Source: Rheum nobile (lineage: Eukaryota > Streptophyta > Magnoliopsida > Caryophyllales > Polygonaceae). Taken from it: DNA of 64,000 bases. This document shows positions 56,901-64,000 of the stretch, in pieces. Positions within the stretch are counted from its first letter, which is position 1; each line of letters begins with the position of its first letter. Below the pieces are notes generated by a model, which was given only the letters and a program-made list of their open reading frames with translations, searched no databases and was not told the origin of the DNA. A program made the translations under genes and the position numbers. The stretch lies in assembly GCA_027886185.1 (NCBI GenBank), contig WOAB01000056.1:11966001-12030000 (forward strand), given 5' to 3'.

Positions 56901-58589
56901 GCAATGGAATTATCAATAATAGATCGACCAGAGATAAAAGCACTCTGGGAATTACTGATAGTGTTGTTAAGCAAGGGTTTAAACCTGTTGGCAATACATT
57001 TAGAGACAAATTTATAGACCACATTACACAGACTTATTGGCCGAAGATCAATCATCTTAACAGGATGAGCTACCTTTGGCGCCAAAGTTAAGAAAGTGTG
57101 GTTTAGCTGAGCAGGCAGATCATCACCATTAAGGATTCGAAGGACAGCAGCAGTGACATCATTACCAATCAAAGCCCAATGCGTTTTAAAGAAAAGCACA
57201 GGTAAACCATCTGGCCCCATCTGGCCCTGGAGACTTACAAGGAGGCATAGATTTAAGAGCAGATAGAACCTCCGAAGTTGTAAAAGGAAGACATAGTTGA
57301 GCATTCTGAACATCTGAAATTCGAGAAGAAATGCAATCCAAAAGCTGAGCAGGGACCTGACTCAAGTTCGAAGAATAAAGAGAACTGAAATAGTTGCATA
57401 CCACCTGCTCCATTTGGGAATGAGAAGAAGCCATAGAGCCACCTACACTCTGAAGCTGAGAAATAAAATTCCTTTGTTTCCTACCTGAAGCTTTTGTGTG
57501 AAAGAACTTTGTATTCCTATCACCCCAGCATAACTCATTTGATCTAGCTCTTTGATACCACATAGTCTCCTGAAGTTTTAGGAGTGAGTCTTCCTGTTCC
57601 TTAAGTTCAGAAAGAATAGCTAAATCCTGCCCATAAAGGGGCAGAGCAAAGCAATTGCTAATCTTATCCTAGATAACTTTCAACTTGTAAGAAATGTTGC
57701 CAAAATCAGATTTATTCCATTGAGTCAGGGCCTTTTGGATAGAAAGTAATCTGGAGCAAATAGATTGATAGTTGATCGATGATATCCAGGAGGAATTGAC
57801 AAGATCATCATATCCCCTTGCCCCAATCCACATAGCCTCAAATCTAAAAGGTCTCTGAAGAGAACCTTTAACAGAATTGGAATGCAAGGGTGACAAACAG
57901 ATAGCTATGGGAGAGTGGTCTGAACCCCAGTAGGCAAGATTGTAGCAGCAAGCAAATGGGAAGAGGGAGTGCCATGAAGGGGAACCCAAAGCTCTATCTA
58001 ACTTCTCTTGAATGAAATCATTGCCTTGTCTGCCATTGGTCCAAGTAAAGGGGCCTCCATTCCAGGCAATATCAGTGAGGTCAGAAGCATCAAGGACAGA
58101 ATGGAAAGCAGATATTGAAGCAAAATGAGGAGGACTACCACCATCCTTCTCATAAGAGTAAAGTATTTGATTGAAGTCACCAGCACATAACCAAGGGAGA
58201 GTGTTCTCAAGGGACAATCTGTACAAGAGAGTCCAGGATTGATGCTTGTTGATAAGCTCCGGCCATCCATAGAAAAAGGTACATCTCCATTGAGCAGAAC
58301 CATTCTGGTGCAGAAAGACAACATCAATATGGTGGCTTGTGTAGGAAGTAACCAACAACTGAATTGAAGCATCCCACAGCAGACACAAACCACCAGAAAA
58401 CCCCAAACTATTAACATCAAAGCAGCCATCAAAACACAATTTAGAAGCAACCATGGACATATAAACACTATTAGACTTTGTTTCCATAAGAAAAACAACA
58501 TTGGGAAGCTCTTTTGAAATCAATCTTTGGAGCTTCATAACTGCCCGAGTGCTCCCCAGACCTCGGCAGTTGAATGATATGATTTTCAT
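53976..58589 (-). pseudogene. LINE copy B ORF2: endonuclease, RT, zf-RVT, RNase H, broken
   Basis: Starts MKIISFNCRGLG at 58589. Endonuclease motifs are FLMETKSNS, CAGDFNQIL and GSDHSP. The RT part has SPGPDG, LRPISLCNVVYKFVSK, KIDMSKAFDRVEW, RGLRQEDPMSPF (Glu where Gly is usual) and the catalytic FADD (FLFADDCIIFAQ). After the MITE come the zf-RVT cysteines/histidine (CTFCFSKHESELH) and RNase H (YCDAS, LLEAKA, HTDS; the last Asp site reads VIANSSA). Defects are a TAG near 57669, a 10-bp duplication frameshift at 57207-57226, the MITE at 55418-55858 and a TAG at 54618. The final frame has no stop before the poly-A. Confidence 0.92.
55418..55858. mobile_element. CCGGTCCGG-rich hAT-type MITE, copy 2, TSD AATTTGAG
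   Basis: Ends TAGGGGTGTGCA and TGCACATCCCTA are inverted repeats; AATTTGAG flanks at 55410-55417 and 55859-55866. Blocks of GGACCGGACCGG / CCGGTCCGG lie at each side of an AT-rich core. Removing it with one duplication restores the LINE ORF2 frame exactly (LHAQ joined to IGTKPSY). It is the same family as 35636-36059. Confidence 0.92.
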
Positions 58590-59929
58590 GGCGTTCGGAC
58601 AGAAGGGACACACATCCCTTCCGCCGATATCTTTGGGGGAACACTGAGAGAGCCATCAGAGACTGAAGCCCTAACAAAGCTCTTCTTATTTGGAGGACCA
58701 GTATTGGTAAAGGAAGCAGGTAATGCTCTCTTTCCTTTATCCAAAGGAGAAGACCGAGAACGAGCTACATTGACTATGGACCCCACACCATTCTTTTTCC
58801 TAGACCACTTGCCTTTATGAGAGGGTTTAAAAGCTTCAGTAGAGGACAAGGTAACATTGGGGGAGCTGTGCACTAAAGTAGACTGAAGAGGAGCATTACA
58901 AGTAACAACTGGTGCCATTAAAATATTCCGAAGTGGAGAGGTGGGAACATGTATGTTGTTAACTTGGGATTGGGAATGGAGTGCCTCAGATGAAGCCAAG
59001 TTATCAGTGAAAGACTGCACTGCACAAGTCTGCACTTGCTCTGTAATATCAGCAATTTTTGGCTGAACTTCTAAATCTGGATTGGATAAATCAAAGTCCT
59101 CATCCTGATGTAAGAGAATATCATCAAGCAAACAACGGCTACCCATCTTCTTGTCTTTAACATTTGATGTGTCGTGAAGATTAGCATCACTTGTGGCAGA
59201 AAGAGTTCTGGAAACAGGGGGAGCTCTGAGCCAAGCTCCATATTGATTATCAAATTGGTGAGCTTCTAAATCATCACATTCCATCTGTGAGTGGCCCAAT
59301 CTGCCACAAATATAACAGAAATTCGGAAGCTTTTCATATTGAAATTTAATCCATACTTTACCAATTTCAAGAAGGTTTAACAGAGCTCCATGTCTTAATG
59401 GAACAGTGAGGTCAATTTCAACATGCAATCTCATGAATTCACAGTGTGAGCGAAGTTCCTGGTCAGTCACTGGTTTGAAGTTGTGAAACAGTCGACCAAT
59501 AGCACAAGCTGTGTGTTCATTCATCGCATGAAGCGACATATCTAAGATACGGATCCAGAACCAAGCTGTGTCGAACTGAACCTTGGAAGGTTGTTGACAT
59601 CCAGCATCTTTCAGGACAAGGAGTTGCTGATCAAAATACCATGTACCTTCATAGAGAACTTTGTTAAAGTCTTCAATGCATGCAAATTGGAAGGACATCA
59701 GATTTGTTGAAATTTCACGGACTACAAACCCTTTCTGAAGTTTCCATGCCAATTTCAGGGTATTACGGAGTGCATGCAGGTTGAAACTCTTTAAAGTAAG
59801 TAATTTGCCGAGAAGATTCAAAGAGCTTATTCGTTGTGGAGAATCAACCTTGGAAAGTTGACCATCAATCGCCTTTCGTTTTGCCGAAGTGAGATAAAGA
59901 TCACCAGAATCTGAAGCTAGAGCTGCCAT
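58586..59929 (-). CDS. LINE copy B ORF1 (DUF4283, CCHC zinc knuckle), intact
   Basis: Starts MAALASDSGDLYLTSAKRK at 59929; longer upstream frames leave the element and are not used. 447 residues, no stop. Residues about 35-150 form the DUF4283 domain (LGKLLTLKSFNLHALRNTL ... FNKVLYEGTWYFDQQLLVLK). A CCHC knuckle is at C205, C208, H213, C218 (CYICGRLGHSQMEC). The C-terminal half is Ser-rich with a basic patch (HKGKWSRKKNG). It would bind LINE RNA and form ribonucleoprotein particles. Its TGA overlaps the ORF2 ATG as ATGA. Confidence 0.9.
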   Translation of the reverse strand: MAALASDSGDLYLTSAKRKAIDGQLSKVDSPQRISSLNLLGKLLTLKSFNLHALRNTLKLAWKLQKGFVVREISTNLMSFQFACIEDFNKVLYEGTWYFDQQLLVLKDAGCQQPSKVQFDTAWFWIRILDMSLHAMNEHTACAIGRLFHNFKPVTDQELRSHCEFMRLHVEIDLTVPLRHGALLNLLEIGKVWIKFQYEKLPNFCYICGRLGHSQMECDDLEAHQFDNQYGAWLRAPPVSRTLSATSDANLHDTSNVKDKKMGSRCLLDDILLHQDEDFDLSNPDLEVQPKIADITEQVQTCAVQSFTDNLASSEALHSQSQVNNIHVPTSPLRNILMAPVVTCNAPLQSTLVHSSPNVTLSSTEAFKPSHKGKWSRKKNGVGSIVNVARSRSSPLDKGKRALPASFTNTGPPNKKSFVRASVSDGSLSVPPKISAEGMCVPSVRTP

Positions 59930-60025
59930 AGAAGAGAAAGAAGAAAGAGCAAGAACTAGTACAGAGACTAGATAGAAACCCTTATAGAAGAAGGGAAACA
60001 GAGTTTTCCTTATAATTGATACTAC

Positions 60026-61200
60026 TAAGAAGACTGATGTGAGATAACAACTGACAATTAATAACATCAAAAGGTTAAGAATCACATATAAATTTCAGCT
60101 AACAAAATAAAAGAGTAGGTACTTAATAAATAGGGTGAAATACATTTGTGATCTCTATACATTTTTTTGGTCAAAGGATTTAATAGGGTGAAATACATTT
60201 GTGTATGCATAGGGTTTAATAGGGTAAGAGTTTGGATATTGTTTCCAACTTTTGACTTTTTAACCTGTGCACAGGATCGTTTATCAAATAGTTGAATGGT
60301 GTTTTTTGAAGGGTGTTATGGAGCATATGGGTTTTCAGAATTCTTGGATTTCGTTGGTTCTTAAATGTGTCAGGCCTTCTACAGTGGGGGTTGCATAACA
60401 ATAAAATATTATAGATTTCATATGAAATTTTGCTTTTGAGAATGGAACCGGAGAGAGAAAGGAGAGAGAAATGCAACCGATGCAACCCATGTAATTTCTA
60501 TGAAACCAAAGACTTGTTTGTTTGCTTAATTTCTTTTCAAAATCAGCCAAATGAAACAACAATCTACAGAAAATAAAATGGGCACAATTCAAATGGGGCA
60601 CAATTCACATGTGGCTTTCTGCAGTGTCAGGGAGGTGCATTTGGGACCATTGATTCCATATACATCGGATGGCCTAGATTATTCTAAATGTAAGTGAATT
60701 TATTTGGCTTTTAAGCTAATTTTCACCATGATTCAATTATTAAAAAAATAAAATAAAAATTACAATATTTATAATTATTTTTTATCTATCCATAGACACT
60801 AATATTATATATATTTATATAAAAATATTATATTTTAAAAAATATAATAGATGAAGTCGTTACATTAATTTTTTAATATATCAAAACATTCCACCTAAAA
60901 TACTTCAAGACATTACACACATATTTAGTATATTAAAAGACATGGTAATTTGATTTTTAATCTATTTTATTTTCAAATTTTAAAGGACGTCTAGAAGGTT
61001 GTTTGTGCTTTATTTTAATATTTAGCTTTTTATTGAAAAAATAAAATTTTGACAAATATTACACCATTATAAAAACATAATATTTACGTTACACATAAAA
61101 AGTATTACCCAACAACTTTACACGTGAAAATAACATATTATAAGACATTACACATAATATTAAACACAATCGAAATTTAAATTTAAGCTAACATAAACTT
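60026..61200. other. AT-rich, no supported gene
   Basis: A duplicated phrase GGGTGAAATACATTTGTG occurs at about 60130 and 60186. 60375-60495 has GGGGGTTGCAT and ATGCAACCCATG in inverted orientation and may be a small Harbinger-type MITE, without a confirmed duplication. The remainder is AT-rich. Confidence 0.45.
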
Positions 61201-61371
61201 GAAGCTATTCTTCACTTAGGTAAACTAGAAACACAAATGTGAAGCTATTCTTCACTTGGGTAAACTAGAAACACAAATGTGAAGCTATTCTTCACTTAGA
61301 TAAACTAGAAACACGAATGTGAAGTTATTCTTCACTTAGGCAAACATAAATGTGAAGATATTCTTCACTTA
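61201..61371. repeat. 40-bp tandem repeat, about 4.4 copies
   Basis: GAAGCTATTCTTCACTTAGG + TAAACTAGAAACACAAATGT begins at 61201, 61241, 61281 and 61321; the last full unit has a 7-bp deletion and a partial unit follows. Confidence 0.92.
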
Positions 61372-61479
61372 GGAAACAACTCGTTCATCAACATTGTCTT
61401 TATCATCTCTTGTTCCAGGGTCAACACGCTCGATGCTAGAAGTTGAGTTAACATCTCAAGCTTCTTAGTGTGAATGTAG

Positions 61480-62130
61480 TCATTGAAGTTCTGCAAAGCT
61501 CCTCAACCCAATGCATTACATATTTCTTTGTCTGATGCCCTTTAGTTAATGCTCTGAAAATTATTCTTCCCAATGTCGGATGCCCTTTAATTGATAGTGT
61601 TCAAAGTTGCTCAACCCAATGCACTCCAGTTTCCTTTGCCCGATGCCCTTTAATTGATGCTCTGTAAAGTTTTTCAACCAATGCACTCACTTTTCCTCTG
61701 CCCAATGCCGTTTAATTGAAGTTCTGCAAAGCTCATCAATCCAATGTACTACATCTTTATTTGTCTGATGCTCTTTAGTTAATGCTCTGAAAATTGTTCT
61801 TTCCAATGTCGGATGCCCTTTAATTGATAGTGTTCAAAGTTGCTCAACCCAATGCACTCTAGTTTTCTTTGCCCGATGCCCTTTAATTGATGCTCTGCAA
61901 AGTTTTTCAACCAATGCACTCACTTTTCCTCTGCCCAATGCCATTTAATTGAAATTCTACAAAGCTCCTCAATCCAATGCACTACATCTTTCTTTGTCTG
62001 ATGCTCTTTAGTTAATGCTCTGAAAATTGTTCTTTCCAATGTCTGATGCTCTTTAATTGATACTCTTCAAAGTTGCTCAACCCAATGTCTGAATCCCTTT
62101 AATTGATACTCTGTAAAGTTTCTTAACCTC
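61480..62130. repeat. Higher-order tandem repeat upstream of the transposase
   Basis: Subunits of about 75-80 bp share GATGCCCTTTAATTGATRCT and CAACCCAATGCACT. Three-subunit blocks recur with a period near 235 bp, starting with TTCTGCAAAGCTC at about 61488, 61723 and 61953. No open frame follows the period. Possibly the subterminal repeats of the Harbinger element that follows. Confidence 0.85.
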
Positions 62131-62170
62131 ATACCCTTCATGATGCTTTTACCCTTGTATCTTTTTCTCC

Positions 62171-62182
62171 CTATATATATAC
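62171..62182 (+). promoter_or_regulatory. TATA box of the Harbinger/ALP1-like gene
   Basis: CTATATATATAC about 105 bp upstream of the ATG, at a normal distance for a plant core promoter. Confidence 0.5.
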
Positions 62183-62283
62183 GTATGCTTAAAGAAAATA
62201 TCTCTAAAATTTTCCTCTCTACCAAGCTCACTCCCACATTCACTCTATAAAATATTACTAATCATTTCAAATTTGCCTTAAAC

Positions 62284-63606
62284 ATGGATCCCAATCCTAT
62301 CTTCTCTGAATTTTTTAACCCAAATGATGGTACATCATCCGAAGAGCTTGAAGATACAATTAATGAAGCTCTATCTAATGTGGTGTCTCTAGCAACAAGA
62401 CGTCTATCGGAGGGTGAAAACTCTCAGCCAATACAAAGTCGAAGATACATTGATCGGGAGCGTGAAAAGGGTCATCAACAACTTGTCAAAGATTATTTCT
62501 CTGAAGTCCCACCGCCGGTGTATTCTGACGAAACATTTCGAAGACGGTTTAGAATGCGTAAACCCCTATTCTTACGCATTGTTAACCAAATGTCAACAAC
62601 ATTTGAGTATTTCCGTCAAACAAGGGATGCAACAGGTAGGCTAGGCCTATCTCCGTTACAAAAATGTACTGCAGCTATTCGCATGTTGGCTTACGGGATG
62701 TGTGCAGATCAAGTAGATGAGTATCTTCGAAAGGGCCAAAGTACTGTGCGACAATGCCTTGCCAACTTTGTGGAGGGAATCATTTCTTTGTATGGTACTA
62801 CATACCTTCGAAGACCAACCAAAGAAGACTTGCAACGACTCCTTTATGCAAGAGAAGTGCATGGATTTCCTAGAATGATAGGCATCATTGAATGTATGCA
62901 TTGGGAATGGAAGAATTGTCCAACTGCTTGGAAAGGTCAGTTCTCACGTGGTCATGGAAAGCCAACAATCATCTTAGAAGCAGTGACATCATATGATCTG
63001 TTGATTTGGCATGCTTTCTTTGGAACACCAGGTACGTGTATTGACATTAATGTTCTTGATCGTTCTCCTGTGTTTGATGATGTTTTGCAAGGGATATCAC
63101 CTCCAGTGAATTTTACCATCAATGGTCATGAGTATAACATGAGTTACTATCTCACTGACGGTATTTACCCATTATGGGCAACATTTGTACCGTCGATTCG
63201 ACTTCCACGAGGCAATAAAGCGAAGTGTTTTGCTCATCATCAAGAGGTGTGGTGAAAGGACGTCGAGCGGGCTTTTGGAGTTTTGCAAGCTCGATTTGCC
63301 ATAGTGAAGAACCCAGCACTTGCTTGGGACATTGGTTTTATTGGAAAGATTATGAGAGTGTGCATCATATTGCACAATATGATAGTGGAGGACGAACGAG
63401 ATACATATAGTTTGTACTATGATGTATCTCAATTTGAGAAATCAAGGGCTAGTGACGACACATACTCCACTACTCGACCAATATATATGACAGACTATAT
63501 CGCTAATCAAGTGCAGCTTGAAAACAGGATTGCACACCAAAAACTAAAAGATGATTTGGTTGAACACATATGGCAAAAGTTTGGGCATAGTTATAATAGC
63601 AATTAA
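62284..63606 (+). pseudogene. Harbinger-type (Plant_tran/ALP1-like) transposase, one internal stop
   Basis: Opens MDPNPIFSEFFNPNDG and would be 440 residues in one exon. It shows RFRMRKPLFLRIVNQM, the helical CTAAIRMLAYGMCADQVDEYLR block, and the DDE core GIIECMHWEWKNCPTAWKGQ, TCIDINVLDRSPVF and KDVERAFGVLQARFAI. The family usually has GSIDCMHW, so the first catalytic Asp is Glu (residue 203); the second Asp (254) and the Glu (328) are kept. TGA at 63253-63255 sits where Arg is expected (CGA to TGA). Otherwise the frame is clean to YNSN. It would transpose a PIF/Harbinger element; related genes have also been domesticated in plants. Confidence 0.85.
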
Positions 63607-64000
63607 TAATTTTATGTATAATTTTGTATTTATTTGGTTTAATATTCTGAACGTTTTGTTATCCTTTTATGTACTTGTTTCTATGTATTTGCTCTATCTT
63701 TGATTTCAATGAAGTTTGTAATGTTGTTGATTTTATGTTAATGTCGTTAAAAAACTATAAAAAAATATTTAACTTATTTTAATTCAATGTATTATATTTC
63801 ATTATACTACTTTACATGTGTTAATATATTCAAATTTACAATTTAAGATATATATTATTATATTCTATAAATACATGGTTGGTAAATAAATATGAAGGTA
63901 TGAGACCGGGGTATGAAACCGGGTTATGAAACTATGAATATAAGAAAAAAGTAAGATGAGTTTTTTAGATGATGTGGAAGAGAGAGAAAAGTGGAAAATG
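63607..64000. other. 3' flank of the transposase, no gene
   Basis: AT-rich 3' region. GGTATGAGACCGGGGTATGAAACCGGG-type repeats at 63894-63930 (in part) may be the start of the element's right subterminal region. The element end appears to lie beyond the window. Confidence 0.4.

Larger units (their letters stand above)
53976..60013 (-). mobile_element. Near full-length L1-type LINE (copy B), TSD AATTGATACTAC
   Basis: A 13-base poly-A (plus-strand T run 53976-53988) marks the 3' end. The 12-bp duplication AATTGATACTAC lies at 53964-53975 and 60014-60025, so both ends are defined. Subtracting the internal MITE (449 bp with its duplication) gives 5.59 kb. It encodes an intact ORF1 and a damaged ORF2 and appears not to be 5'-truncated, with about 84 bp of 5' UTR. 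Confidence 0.92.

Noticed and set aside
61201..61371. CRISPR-like regular repeat
   Set aside because: Units are contiguous 40-bp tandem copies without unique spacers, and the DNA is from a plant nuclear genome.

Overview
The window is nuclear DNA from a flowering plant, probably a eudicot. The evidence is a nuclear gene for chloroplast EF-Tu with a transit peptide, spliced genes with GT-AG introns, AT-rich intergenic DNA and plant-type transposons (L1-type LINEs, Copia and Gypsy LTR elements, CACTA, PIF/Harbinger, MULE, hAT, Helitron, tRNA-derived SINEs). The species cannot be told from the sequence. No prokaryotic operons, CRISPR arrays or tRNA/rRNA genes are seen.

Only two ordinary host genes are well supported. 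One, on the minus strand at about 33.1-35.6 kb, encodes a predicted 513-residue protein of unknown function; it has one coding intron and one 5' UTR intron. The other, on the plus strand at 50173-52804, encodes the chloroplast translation factor EF-Tu in two exons and has an ACGT palindrome and a TATA box upstream. Most of the rest is transposon sequence.

Layout. 0-5.7 kb holds a Tourist-like MITE, a MULE-like element carrying a CATGAACATTCATG minisatellite, and a putative Helitron (3159-5677) that received a Copia-type solo LTR (4787-5649). 5.7-32.1 kb is one nested stack: an L1-type LINE is split inside ORF1 by a Copia element (7468-26394, TSD TGTCC); that Copia's left LTR is split by an 11.5 kb CACTA transposon (8101-19654); and the CACTA second gene is split by a 2.5 kb Gypsy-type solo LTR (10715-13187, TSD AGATC). 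33-36 kb is the first host gene, with a CCGGTCCGG-rich hAT-type MITE next to its promoter. 36-40.4 kb holds two copies of a palindromic tRNA-SINE-like element, a Gypsy LTR fragment, a Copia gag/protease relic and a SINE. 40.6-47.4 kb is decayed PIF/Harbinger territory with Myb/SANT-like ORFs, a DDE transposase pseudogene, a 5'-truncated LINE, a broken coiled-coil/transmembrane gene and a MULE MITE. 49.7-53 kb is the EF-Tu locus. 53976-60013 is a near full-length second LINE (TSD AATTGATACTAC), interrupted in ORF2 by another copy of the hAT-type MITE. 61.2-63.6 kb holds minisatellites followed by a Harbinger/ALP1-like transposase gene with a single internal stop.

Almost every transposon gene here is broken by stops, frameshifts, insertions or lost catalytic residues. 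I did not find an unmistakably new biological system. The best leads are the palindromic SINE family, the promoter-proximal MITE, the terminus-deleted CACTA, the Copia with a deleted gag core and the coiled-coil/membrane ORF in the Harbinger region.
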